64,000 bases of DNA from Flavobacterium frigidimaris. Lineage in GTDB: Bacteria; Bacteroidota; Bacteroidia; Flavobacteriales; Flavobacteriaceae. Positions 54,692-63,415 of this stretch are shown here, piece after piece. The position numbers and the translations under genes were made by a program. Every line of letters starts with the position of its first letter. The stretch's first letter is position 1. The notes beneath the pieces are model-generated. The model was given only the letters and a program-made list of their open reading frames with translations, ran no database searches and was not told the origin of the DNA. The stretch spans positions 496,001 to 560,000 of the forward strand of contig FQWG01000001.1 of NCBI GenBank assembly GCA_900129595.1. The letters run 5' to 3'.

Positions 54692-55540
54692 ATGAAAAAG
54701 ACAAAGACATTTCCGGAACAAAAGCAAAATCTTCCGGGTAACGAATATAAAATGAATCCGGAACCTGAAATTATAAGAGAAAATTATGTTGGAAGCGGAA
54801 AACTTCTGGGAAAAGTGGCTTTTATAACCGGTGGCGACAGCGGTATTGGTCGCAGCGTCGCTGTTCATTTTGCGAGAGAAGGCGCCAATATTGCTATCGT
54901 TTACCTAAAGGAAGATAAAGACGCACTGGCAACTAAAGAACTCATTGAGAAAGAAGGCCGACAATGCCTGATTATTAGCGGAGATTTGAAGGATGAGAAA
55001 TTTTGCAAAAGCGCAGTAAAAAAGTGCCACACTTTATTCAAAAAGATCAATATTGTAGTCAATAATGCAGCCGTACAATTCCCTCAAAATGAACTCGAGA
55101 AGATAACTGCAGCACAGCTTCACAAGACCTTCGAAACGAATATCTATCCTTACTTTTATATTACAAAAGCAGCATTACCCTTTTTAAAAGAAGGCGATAC
55201 TATTATTAATACGAGCTCTGTTACAGCTTATCGCGGCAGTGAACATCTTGCTGATTATGCCAGTACAAAAGGAGCGATCGTTAGTTTTACCAGATCCTTA
55301 TCTACGATGCTTGCCAAGAAAAAAATACGTGTAAATGGGGTTGCTCCGGGACCAATCTGGACGCCGTTGATTGTAGCGAGTTTTGATACATTATCTGATT
55401 TCGGAAAAGACAATCCGATGGGAAGAGCCGGCCAGCCCTCAGAAGTTGCTCCTGCTTATGTATTTCTCGCCTGCGAAGACAGCAGTTATATTACGGGACA
55501 ATTTATTCATGTTAATGGCGGCGAAATGATTGGGGGATAG
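54692..55540 (+). CDS. SDR family oxidoreductase, general-stress type
   Basis: The ATG at 54692 (MKKTKTFPEQKQNLPGNEYK) is the normal start of this subgroup; upstream in-frame codons are hydrophobic and intergenic. The protein has 282 residues. Rossmann motif: ITGGDSGIGRSVA (about 45-57). Active site: Ser in NTSSVTAY, Tyr189 and Lys193 in DYASTKGA. PGPIWTPL and the C-terminal SSYITGQFIHVNGGEMIGG complete the fold. The 40-residue proline- and lysine-containing N-terminal extension is typical of stress-induced relatives such as YhdF/YhxC of Bacillus. NADP(H) or NAD(H) dependence and the substrate are unknown. Confidence 0.92.
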   Translation: MKKTKTFPEQKQNLPGNEYKMNPEPEIIRENYVGSGKLLGKVAFITGGDSGIGRSVAVHFAREGANIAIVYLKEDKDALATKELIEKEGRQCLIISGDLKDEKFCKSAVKKCHTLFKKINIVVNNAAVQFPQNELEKITAAQLHKTFETNIYPYFYITKAALPFLKEGDTIINTSSVTAYRGSEHLADYASTKGAIVSFTRSLSTMLAKKKIRVNGVAPGPIWTPLIVASFDTLSDFGKDNPMGRAGQPSEVAPAYVFLACEDSSYITGQFIHVNGGEMIGG

Positions 55541-55570
55541 CTTTTTTTTAAAGGTTCTGAGACACTGAGA

Positions 55571-55717
55571 TGCTAAGGTTCTAAGGTTTTTAAAGAACTA
55601 TGTATCGATTAAATCTCGCAATCCCGATAGTGATCGGGAGCAAAGTCGCAAACTTGTATTCATGAATTTACATAAGATTATTTAAGATTTGAAATTAAAA
55701 AACCTTGTGCCTTAGCA
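55571..55717. repeat. nested repeat with CCCGATAGTGATCGGG core
   Basis: Outer arms starting TGCTAAGGTTCTAAGG (55571-55593) and ending CCTTGTGCCTTAGCA (55695-55717) enclose the palindrome at 55623-55638. The palindrome flanks (GCAAT before, GGAGCAAAG after) match the copies at 40407 and 41630. CTTAGCAACTTAGCAACT units follow up to 55760. Confidence 0.7.
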
Positions 55718-55760
55718 CCCCCGTAGCAAAAAAACTCAGAAACTTAGCAACTTAGCAACT

Positions 55761-55834
55761 AAAAAAAAAAAAAAAAAAAAAAAAATTTTCACAAAATTCT
55801 TTTATTTTTTTATAAAAAAAAAAAAAAAAAAAAA
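55761..55834. repeat. two long poly-A tracts
   Basis: There are 25 consecutive A's (55761-55785) and 21 consecutive A's (55814-55834), separated by a 28-base T-rich spacer. The second abuts the SemiSWEET fragment directly. Confidence 0.9.
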
Positions 55835-56044
55835 GTGATTCCTCAGATTATTAAAGTTTGGAAAACCAAAAAGGTCAAGCAAATTTCGCTTAAAACCTTT
55901 AGTATTCTTACTTTCGGGATTTTAGTCTGGATTATTTATGGCGTTTTAAAAAATGATTTACCTATAATAATTACCAATAGTGTCTCTTTATGTCTCAATC
56001 TGATTATGGTTTATTTTATTATTTATTATGAGAAAGAGAGTTAG
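55835..56044 (+). pseudogene. SemiSWEET/PQ-loop transporter lacking its first helix
   Basis: From a GTG at 55835 the frame encodes IPQIIKVWKTKKVKQISLKT, with the PQ motif that normally ends helix 1. Helix 2 (FSILTFGILVWIIYGVL) and helix 3 (LPIIITNSVSLCLNLIMVYF) follow, ending YYEKES; 69 residues against the usual 85-95. The helix-1 codons are missing and replaced by a 21-base poly-A tract. A working SemiSWEET needs three helices per protomer to form a sugar-conducting dimer, so this is probably a remnant or an assembly defect at the homopolymer. No other start is available upstream in frame. Confidence 0.75.
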
Positions 56045-56232
56045 TATTAAAGGTACTGAGATACTGAGCCTTTTAATCTCGCAAAGCTAAGTCGCAAAGT
56101 TTTTTTTCATTAATATATTATTACAAAAACTCAAAATAAAATCCGTGCAAATCCGCGTTTTCGCGAAGCGAATCTGTGTCATCCGTGTGCCATTCCTCAC
56201 TACAATACATAAAAAAAACAGCCCATAAAAGC

Positions 56233-57669
56233 CTACCGTCTGGACACAAATATATTTTTAATTATATTTGAGAAAAAGTGCAGACTAGATATTTTGAAAA
56301 TTTAAAAGACAAGCGATTGTTGAATAGAGGTAATTCTATTCTCAATCGCTTGTTTGCTAATAGTATTTATTCGATAAGACAATTAGCAGAAAGTGACGCT
56401 GAAGCCAAAGCGATTTACCGATTTTTACAAAATGATAATGTTAGTGAAGCTGATATTATAAAGAACATGTCTTTTAATTGTGTAAGCTGCGTTGAAGCTA
56501 AATCTGTTTTGTGTATTCAGGACAGCAGTGAAATAAACCTGTACAATCACAGAAACAGGATCAAAAAGGATGAGTCAATTGGACTGACCAATGCTTCTGT
56601 TGGTGGACTTGGCTTTTTTATTCATCCAAGTTTTATCATAGATGCAGATACCTTAATGCCATATGGTTTTTCAGATGTGAAAATATGGAATAGAGGGCAT
56701 GAACTGCCTGCTAAAATGAAGACCAATACTCACAATCGCATACCAATTGAAGAAAAAGAGTCTTATAGATGGATCGATTCTTCTCTTGAAACTAAGAAAA
56801 GATTAAGTAAAGCAAAAGAAATAATCATCATTCAGGACAGAGAGGGAGATATTTTCGAACAATTTTGCCTTGTGCCCGATAGTAAAACTCATTTATTGAT
56901 TAGATCGCGATTTAATCGATTGCTTGATAATAAAGTAAAACTTTTCGATCATCTTAGTTCACAGCCACTTCAAGGAAGCTACACGATTGAACTAGAAGGA
57001 GATAAAAGGAGAAAGATCCAAAAAAGAAAAGCTACTATAGAAGTACGCTTTTCAGAAATAACAATAGGCAAACATCAATATTCAGGGAAACATCTTCCCG
57101 ATAAAATCAATCTTTACGCTATTGAAGCAAAAGAAGTAGGAGAAAATATTGAAAATCCAATACTTTGGAGATTGCTAACAACAAAGAAAGTTGAAGATCT
57201 ACAAACTGCATTACTTTGTATCGAATGGTACACCTACAGGTGGACTATCGAAGAAGTATTTAGAATTTTAAAAAAAGAGGGGTTCAATATAGAAGCCAGC
57301 GAATTATCTCAAGGTAAAGCAGTTCGCAAACTATGTCTTTTGATGTTGGAGACTATTATAAAGCTCTTTATCATGCAAATAGCCTATGCCAGCGAAGAAG
57401 AATCCGAACCCAGAAGCTGTTTTTCAGAAGAAGAAATAGAATGTTTAGAGTTGCAAATCATACAATTAGAAGGTAAAACCGAAAAACTAAAAAACCCATA
57501 TAAATCGTCCGATTTGAAACGATATATATGGGCTATTGCTAGATTAGGAGGATGGAAAGGTTATCTCTCAGAAAGAAAACCTGGCATCACAACCTTTTGG
57601 ATTGGCCTGCAAAAATTCAATTCAGTATTGCAAGGCTGGATACTCTTTAGAGATGTGTCCAGACGGTAG
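56233..57669 (+). mobile_element. IS4-family (Tn5/IS50-like) insertion sequence, intact
   Basis: The terminal inverted repeats CTACCGTCTGGACACA (56233-56248) and TGTGTCCAGACGGTAG (57654-57669) are 16-bp perfect. A 10-bp target duplication CCATAAAAGC flanks the element at 56223-56232 and 57670-57679. The 1437-bp element holds one transposase gene. Removing it restores a hairpin: AAAAAAAACAGC, loop CCATAAAA, GCTGTTTTTTT. Confidence 0.95.
56278..57669 (+). CDS. IS4-family Tn5-like transposase
   Basis: This 463-residue DDE transposase starts at GTG 56278, 45 bp inside the left end. The N-terminal DNA-binding domain carries the family pattern (RLLNRGNSILNRLFANS, DAEAKAIYRFLQND). Catalytic residues are Asp82 (CIQDSSE), Asp187 (IIQDREGD) and Glu325 in the YREK signature (Tyr318, Arg321, Glu325, Lys332; YTYRWTIEEVFRILKKEG). 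The length matches Tn5 Tnp. The stop codon TAG is formed by the last three bases of the right inverted repeat, so the gene ends exactly at the element boundary. There is no frameshift and it appears functional. Confidence 0.95.
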   Translation: MQTRYFENLKDKRLLNRGNSILNRLFANSIYSIRQLAESDAEAKAIYRFLQNDNVSEADIIKNMSFNCVSCVEAKSVLCIQDSSEINLYNHRNRIKKDESIGLTNASVGGLGFFIHPSFIIDADTLMPYGFSDVKIWNRGHELPAKMKTNTHNRIPIEEKESYRWIDSSLETKKRLSKAKEIIIIQDREGDIFEQFCLVPDSKTHLLIRSRFNRLLDNKVKLFDHLSSQPLQGSYTIELEGDKRRKIQKRKATIEVRFSEITIGKHQYSGKHLPDKINLYAIEAKEVGENIENPILWRLLTTKKVEDLQTALLCIEWYTYRWTIEEVFRILKKEGFNIEASELSQGKAVRKLCLLMLETIIKLFIMQIAYASEEESEPRSCFSEEEIECLELQIIQLEGKTEKLKNPYKSSDLKRYIWAIARLGGWKGYLSERKPGITTFWIGLQKFNSVLQGWILFRDVSRR

Positions 57670-57715
57670 CCATAAAAGCTGTTTTTTTCGTAAAAGAAGT
57701 GGTATTTGATGCTTA

Positions 57716-58546
57716 CTAGCTAACTAATTTCTGATTGTATGGCTTGTATGACAAATGGTACTTTTCTTTAAAAATACGGGGCAAATAGTTTCGGCCCGCT
57801 AATCCCGCGGCATTAATTACTTCAGTAATATTCAGGTTTGATATTCTTTTTATTTCATTAATTTGCTTTACAGCCAAATTCAAAATAGGTTCAAATGTTC
57901 TGATGTAGTTATAACTGTGTTGGGCTATCTCCATCTCTATAATTTCTTTCAATATCAGCTTTTTAAGTAAATTTCTAACAATTCCCTGTTGTGGAAGTGT
58001 TTTAAGTTCCTGCCATTTTTGGGCAATTTTTAAGCTGTTTGTTCCTGTATAAAAATAGTTCCCCGATTCGTTCAGGAATCTTCTCTTTAATTGGGAAATC
58101 ATTTCAGCATTCTGAGTTTCTGCTAATCCCTTTGTAGGCACTCCGATTAATGAAAACTGAATGCGTTTATGACTTTCTAAAAACAAAACACTATTGATAA
58201 CAGATGTATTACTTAAAATACCTGACTGATTCTTTTTAAGGCTTTTTTTCTCACCATTAGTCCCAAAACTATGTCCTAATCCCCCATTTTCGCAATACGC
58301 AAAAAATATTGGTGCTGACTGAAAGGATTCTATACTGACACTTACATCCTGATTCAATACAAGGTCAAAACTCAAATGCGACATTTTATTGTCCAGACAA
58401 ACTCCTGTAATAGTCCCTTTTGCCCATTTTGTTTTAATAGCCAAATGGTATTCGCTATGATTGAGGGTCAGATCACCATTAAAACTATCTTTAAGATCAT
58501 TAAAAATAGCATCAAATCTTCCTGCATTTAAGTATAGTTTTTTCAT
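57716..58546 (-). CDS. AraC-like transcriptional regulator
   Basis: This 276-residue protein has a C-terminal AraC-type helix-turn-helix (NLAVKQINEIKRISNLNITE and VINAAGLAGRNYLPRIFKEK, about 215-270). The sequence ends soon after YHLSYKPYNQKLVS, a short but complete end. The N-terminal 180 residues have a beta-rich start (AGRFDAIFNDLKDSFNGDLT) and no recognised ligand domain. Substitutions in the helices are more divergent than usual for AraC, so confidence in the class is moderate. The IS element was inserted 46 bp beyond its stop codon, into what looks like its terminator. Target genes are unknown. Confidence 0.75.
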   Translation of the reverse strand: MKKLYLNAGRFDAIFNDLKDSFNGDLTLNHSEYHLAIKTKWAKGTITGVCLDNKMSHLSFDLVLNQDVSVSIESFQSAPIFFAYCENGGLGHSFGTNGEKKSLKKNQSGILSNTSVINSVLFLESHKRIQFSLIGVPTKGLAETQNAEMISQLKRRFLNESGNYFYTGTNSLKIAQKWQELKTLPQQGIVRNLLKKLILKEIIEMEIAQHSYNYIRTFEPILNLAVKQINEIKRISNLNITEVINAAGLAGRNYLPRIFKEKYHLSYKPYNQKLVS

Positions 58547-58874
58547 AATGGTTTGGTTTTATAAATTAGTCCGTAATTATTTACGTACAAAACTTAACTT
58601 TGGTTTTACTAATTTTGATAATTCAAATTTCCTAAATATTGTGAATCAAACTCTTATACAATTTCAGTCAGATATTTCATAATTAATAGAAGTTTATATG
58701 AGTGATGTATTTGCCACAAAGACACGAATACACAAAGCTTTAATTTAAGCTGAAGTTATTCATCGCACAAAGTCGAAAGTAAAAAACTTAAAAACGTTGC
58801 GCCTTTGCATGAAATTTTAAAATGAAACAAAAAAAAAACTCAGAACCTCAGCAACTTGGCAACTCAGAACCTTT
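58547..58874. other. intergenic region with repeat remnants
   Basis: This is the AT-rich upstream region of the AraC-like gene. A CTCAGAACCTCAGCAACTTG-type stretch (58839-58876) is related to the CTTAG repeats elsewhere in the window. No gene is seen. Confidence 0.45.
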
Positions 58875-58919
58875 AAAAAAAAAAAGCAGCTGCTCCAGAT
58901 AAATCTGAAACAACTGCTC
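58875..58919 (-). terminator. rho-independent terminator of the small conserved gene
   Basis: On the minus strand AGCAGTTGTTTCAGA and TCTGGAGCAGCTGCT form a 15-bp stem with three G-U pairs and a short loop (TTTA), followed by a run of T's. It lies 35 bases after the stop codon at 58954. Confidence 0.85.
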
Positions 58920-58953
58920 CCCAGCAAAATAAAAAAAATACTTCCTATTTATA

Positions 58954-59292
58954 TTATGTCAATTCATTGATATCGGCATTTTTAGAGTAATTTGCCTTTG
59001 GAATATCTTTAAAAAATTCAGCTTCTTCTAAATCAGCCGTTGGTCCGTATCCTATTAAATGTGTTCCTTTGATCTGATCCTTTGTTTCGATGATATACAA
59101 AATAGACATATCATCAGGGTCGCTCATGCCTTCGTAACGGTGATGTGCCACAATAAAAATTTCATTGGGCTGATAGGCATATTTTGTTTCCGAATCTTGT
59201 AAGGTTCCTTCCGTAAACAAAAAATTAGAAGTGTAACCTTCATTCTGATACTTTTTTATATAGTCGGTTTCGTGTTTTTGCTCTTTTTTCAT
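58954..59292 (-). CDS. small conserved protein of unknown function (often mis-named PRPP synthetase)
   Basis: The 112-residue sequence has the conserved core HHRYEGMSDPDDMSILYIIE (about 50-69) and TKDQIKGTHLIGYGP (about 70-85) preceded by YIKKYQNEGYTSNF. This family is widespread in Bacteroidota and frequently carries the annotation phosphoribosylpyrophosphate synthetase, which its size and sequence do not support. It has no signal peptide, so it is cytoplasmic. It is a single gene with its own terminator, in a neighbourhood of stress-related genes. The function is unknown. Confidence 0.75.
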   Translation of the reverse strand: MKKEQKHETDYIKKYQNEGYTSNFLFTEGTLQDSETKYAYQPNEIFIVAHHRYEGMSDPDDMSILYIIETKDQIKGTHLIGYGPTADLEEAEFFKDIPKANYSKNADINELT

Positions 59293-59519
59293 GATTCGAT
59301 TGCGTTTAAGATTTTTTCAAATCTATTGTTTAATCAAATTTCATCATTCAATTCAAATTAAATTAACTCTATTGATTTTAAAATTACCTCATTCAAAAAA
59401 TCAAAATAAAATCAATAAATATTTTACTAATTTTAACAATTATCTAAAAGTACTGCTTATAACTAATCGTATTTATCAAGCCTGCTTTATTGTTATAATC
59501 AAAAACAAAATAATTTTTA

Positions 59520-62500
59520 ATGGTTACTTTAAATCAAAATTTCCTGGCTAATGGAGGCGAAATGGGCGCTTTAATGCGTGCTACAGACTGGAGCAAATCT
59601 CCTGTTGGGCCCATTGATTCATGGCCGCAAAGTTTGCGTACGGCATTGGGAATTCTTTTAAACTCGAAATTTCCGATGTTTTTGTTTTGGGGACCGGATC
59701 AGGTTTGCTTCTATAATGATGCTTATCGCCCTAGTCTTGGAAACGACGGAAAACATCCTGCGATATTAGGCCAAAAAGGGGCTGAATTCTGGCCGGAAAT
59801 CTGGGATTTTATTAAACCGTTAATCGATCAGGTCCTTACTCTGGGCGAAGCAACCTGGCACGAAGACCAACTATTGCCTATCTACAGAAACGGAAAAATG
59901 GAAGATGTATACTGGACTTTTTCTTATAGTCCGGTAAATAATGATGAAGGAAAAATAGATGGTGTTTTGGTTATTTGTAATGAAACAACTGATAAGGTAA
60001 ATATCCTGAAGAATCTTGAAGACAACAATGAGCGTTATCGCAATAATATTCTGCAGACTCCTATGGCAATGTGCATTTTTAGAGGAAAAGAGTATGTAGT
60101 AGAAATTGCAAACGAACTGATGCTGGAGATTTGGGAAAGAAAAATAGACGAAGTCATCGGACAGCCCGTTTTTAAAGCATTACCTGAAGTTGCAGGTCAG
60201 GGACTTGAAGACGTTTTACTAAATGTCTACACCACCGGAGAACGCTTTACGGCTTATGAACTTCCGGTAAAACTGACGCGTAAAGGCAAAGTCGAAAATA
60301 CTTTTATCAACGTTGTTTATGAAGCACTAAAAGAACCGGACGGGACAATTTCCGGCATTGTAGCTATTGCAAATGATGTTACCATACAAGTTATTGCAAG
60401 AACCGTGGTGGAAGAAAGCGAAAAACGCTTTAGGAATACAGTCAAACAAGTTCCATTGGGGATTGCGATTCTTAAAGGTACTGATTTAGTTGTCGATATG
60501 GCCAATAGCACTTATCTTCAGATTGTAGATAAAAAAGAAAGCGAAATTCTGAACAAACCTGTTTTTAATTCTGTTCCGGAAGCAAAAGATACCATCTATC
60601 CGTTGATTTCTAAAGTCTTTAATGAAGGGGTTCCTTACTATTCTGATGAATTAGCAGTTACTTTAAACCGTTATGGCAAACAGGAAGTTTGTTATTTTAA
60701 TTTGGTTTTTCAGCCTTTAAGAGACGAAAACAATACAATTGCAGGTGTCATCATTGTGGCGTATGAAGTCACTGAAGCCCTAAAAGCAAAACATCTTTTG
60801 GCAGAAAGTGAGAAAGCTTTCCGTAAATTAGTTATTGACTCGCCTATTGCGATGGCTATTTTTAGAGGCAAGGATCATATTATCGAAATGGCCAATAATA
60901 CGATGATGAAAAACATCTGGCAAAAAAAGAAGAAAGAAACCATTGGAAAACCTATTCTGGAGGTATTTCCTGAATTAAAAGAACAAAAATACCCGGAACT
61001 CCTCGATCAGGTTATTTTAGATAAAAAAATTATTCGCGAAAACGAAGCAGTTGCTTATGTCAACATAAAAGGAAAACTTAAGAAGTTTTATCTTGATTAT
61101 CAATATACACCCTTATTAGAGAAAGAAGGCGAAGCTTCCGGAGTAATGGTTACCGTAACTGATGTAACCTCAAAAGTACAAGCACGAAAAAAAGTCGAGA
61201 ATGCAGAAGAACGCGCCCGATTAGCGGCTGAGATTGCCGAAATTGCCACCTGGGATTTGAATATCAAAACTCAGGATTTGATTTATTCAGAGAATCTGGC
61301 GACTATTTTTGGGCATGATAAAACAGATCAGATAACCCGCGCACAAATCAGAGCGCAAATACATCCTGATGATCAGATTATACTCGAAGACGCTTATAAT
61401 GTGGCGCTGAAAACAAGTATTTACAAATACGAATCGCGCGTTATAAAACCTGATTACTCTATTTGCTGGATAAAAGCACACGGGAAAATTTTCTTTGATG
61501 AAAATAAAAATCCGGTAAAAATGCTGGGTACCATAATGGATATTACAGATGAAAAAAACAGCCAGCAAACCCTGATCGAAAGTGAGGAAAAATTCAGGCT
61601 CCTCGCCGACTCTATGCCTCAGCATATCTGGACCAGCGATGCACTGGGAAACTTAAATTATTTTAATCAGTCGGTTTATACGTATTCCGGGATTCCTGTT
61701 GAAGACGTTGTCAAAAAAGGCTGGCTGCAAATCGTGCATCCTGAAGATCGCGAAGCAAATGTAAACACCTGGATGGAAGCCATAAAAACAGGCAAAGATT
61801 TCTTGCTGGAACACCGTTTTCGTCGTCATGACGGCGAATACAGATGGCAATTAAGCCGGGCAATAGCTCAAAAAGACAGTAACGGAAATATTCAGATGTG
61901 GGTAGGTACGAGTACTGATATTCAGGATCAAAAGAATTTTACAGATCAGCTTGAAAAAGAAGTATCTGAACGTACTGAACAGCTCGAAATCAAAAACAGA
62001 GATCTGATCAATATGAATATTGAACTGCAGTCTTTTGCCTATATCTCAAGTCATGATTTGCAGGAACCTCTTCGAAAAATACAGACTTTTGCCACTCGCT
62101 TATCTGATTTAGACGACGAGAATATTTCGACGAAAGCCAAAACATACCTCACCCGAATTGAAGTTTCGGCAAAAAGAATGCAGACTCTAATTCAGGATCT
62201 TTTAGAATATTCAAGAACAAATTCAGCCGAAAGGGTCTTTGTAAAAGTAAATCTGGATGATATTGCCGAAGAAATAACAAGCGATTTCTCTGAACGTATC
62301 GAAGAAAAGAACGCACAGCTTATTTTTGGCTCTTTAGGCGAAGCAACTATTATTCCGTTTCAGTTTAGGCAATTGCTTCATAATCTGGTCGGAAATGCAT
62401 TAAAATTCTCCAGAAAAGACATCACCCCTGTTATCGAAATCAAAGCCAAAAGAATAAAAGGCAGCAGTATAAAACACGAAGTAAACTATCCTGATAAAAT

Positions 62501-62726
62501 GTATTATCATTTAAGGATTTCAGATAACGGAATTGGCTTTGATGCGGAGTACAAGGAGCGTATTTTCGAGGTTTTTCAGCGTTTGAATACAGAAACTGAA
62601 TTCGCAGGTACCGGAATAGGCCTCGCGATTGTAAAAAAGATCGTAGAAAACCATAAAGGCATCATAACGGCAAGTGGCGAAAAAGATAAAGGCGCCACTT
62701 TTGACATTTACATTCCTGAGTTATAG
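59520..62726 (+). CDS. multi-PAS sensor histidine kinase
   Basis: This 1068-residue soluble kinase has about six PAS domains: a divergent first (about 42-155, PMFLFWGPDQVCFYNDAYRP), three closely similar tandem copies spaced about 130 residues apart (from 172, 305 and 432, each with a PxxMAIFRGK-like start and an EIAN-like strand), then two PAS_3-type domains (about 565-690 and 695-810, FRRHDGEYRWQLSRA). A coiled coil leads to HisKA with His845 in YISSHDLQEPLRKIQTFA and an HATPase domain (DNGIGFDAEYKERIFEVFQR, GTGIGLAIVKK). There are no membrane helices, so it senses cytoplasmic or redox signals. The receiver gene is convergent, 5 bp away. The kinase type resembles bacteriophytochrome-like HKs common in Flavobacteriia. 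Confidence 0.93.
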   Translation: MVTLNQNFLANGGEMGALMRATDWSKSPVGPIDSWPQSLRTALGILLNSKFPMFLFWGPDQVCFYNDAYRPSLGNDGKHPAILGQKGAEFWPEIWDFIKPLIDQVLTLGEATWHEDQLLPIYRNGKMEDVYWTFSYSPVNNDEGKIDGVLVICNETTDKVNILKNLEDNNERYRNNILQTPMAMCIFRGKEYVVEIANELMLEIWERKIDEVIGQPVFKALPEVAGQGLEDVLLNVYTTGERFTAYELPVKLTRKGKVENTFINVVYEALKEPDGTISGIVAIANDVTIQVIARTVVEESEKRFRNTVKQVPLGIAILKGTDLVVDMANSTYLQIVDKKESEILNKPVFNSVPEAKDTIYPLISKVFNEGVPYYSDELAVTLNRYGKQEVCYFNLVFQPLRDENNTIAGVIIVAYEVTEALKAKHLLAESEKAFRKLVIDSPIAMAIFRGKDHIIEMANNTMMKNIWQKKKKETIGKPILEVFPELKEQKYPELLDQVILDKKIIRENEAVAYVNIKGKLKKFYLDYQYTPLLEKEGEASGVMVTVTDVTSKVQARKKVENAEERARLAAEIAEIATWDLNIKTQDLIYSENLATIFGHDKTDQITRAQIRAQIHPDDQIILEDAYNVALKTSIYKYESRVIKPDYSICWIKAHGKIFFDENKNPVKMLGTIMDITDEKNSQQTLIESEEKFRLLADSMPQHIWTSDALGNLNYFNQSVYTYSGIPVEDVVKKGWLQIVHPEDREANVNTWMEAIKTGKDFLLEHRFRRHDGEYRWQLSRAIAQKDSNGNIQMWVGTSTDIQDQKNFTDQLEKEVSERTEQLEIKNRDLINMNIELQSFAYISSHDLQEPLRKIQTFATRLSDLDDENISTKAKTYLTRIEVSAKRMQTLIQDLLEYSRTNSAERVFVKVNLDDIAEEITSDFSERIEEKNAQLIFGSLGEATIIPFQFRQLLHNLVGNALKFSRKDITPVIEIKAKRIKGSSIKHEVNYPDKMYYHLRISDNGIGFDAEYKERIFEVFQRLNTETEFAGTGIGLAIVKKIVENHKGIITASGEKDKGATFDIYIPEL

Positions 62727-62731
62727 CGTTA

Positions 62732-63163
62732 TTATATTTTATAAACGAAATTCTTATCGGTTGGACTAAATTTCTTCCAGTCGATTTCAAGTGCGTGATT
62801 GATAGACTGTATAATATCTTTCATCAAAACCGGCTTTGTAATAAAGTAATTAGCGCCCAAAGTACGGCATCTTTCTATGATACTTGGTTCATTTGAAGTA
62901 GAGAAAATAATAACCGGAATATCATTTTTGACCTCAGAATTCCTAAGTTCGGCCAAAACATCAAATCCATTTTTTCCGGGCATATTCAGGTCTAAAAAAA
63001 CGAGGTGCGGTGTTGGCGGCGGATTGTAAATGGCATTCAGTAATTTTTCTCCTCCGGAATACGTCTGAAGCTGGATTTTTTTGGGTAATGACTCTACTGC
63101 ATCTATAAAAATGCTCAAATCATCTTCATCATCATCGGTATAAAATATCGTGAAATCAGTCAT
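62732..63163 (-). CDS. single-domain response regulator (Rcp1-like)
   Basis: The ATG at 63163 (MTDFTIFYTDDDEDDLSIF) is preferred over the longer open start at 63208; 143 residues. The acidic cluster is TDDDEDD; the acceptor is Asp58 in LVFLDLNMPGKNGF; the conserved Thr/Ser and Lys occur in VIIFSTSNEP and NYFITKPV. It has no output domain. It is the expected partner of the convergent multi-PAS kinase, whose HisKA type often pairs with such receivers. Confidence 0.9.
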   Translation of the reverse strand: MTDFTIFYTDDDEDDLSIFIDAVESLPKKIQLQTYSGGEKLLNAIYNPPPTPHLVFLDLNMPGKNGFDVLAELRNSEVKNDIPVIIFSTSNEPSIIERCRTLGANYFITKPVLMKDIIQSINHALEIDWKKFSPTDKNFVYKI

Positions 63164-63415
63164 GTGGTATTGTGTAAATTGGGTATTTTCTTCCTCAAAG
63201 ATAACCAAATTTATAGATTATTTGCAGGCGAATTTATTATCATTAAAAAAATTAGTAATTGAAATCTCATAATTTTTTAATTTAATTGTGTAAGCTACAC
63301 CAACAGAAAATATGGCAACTTTGTTACAATGAAGTTTTAAGTGAAACAACTCATTATACTACCCAGTAAATGAGAATCTTACTAAATATTTTAATTAATT
63401 AAAAAAACAAAAGCC

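Noticed and set aside
55571..55760. Possible CRISPR array in the CTTAGCAACTTAGC units
   Set aside because: The units are short, irregular, without unique spacers of constant length, and no cas genes are present.
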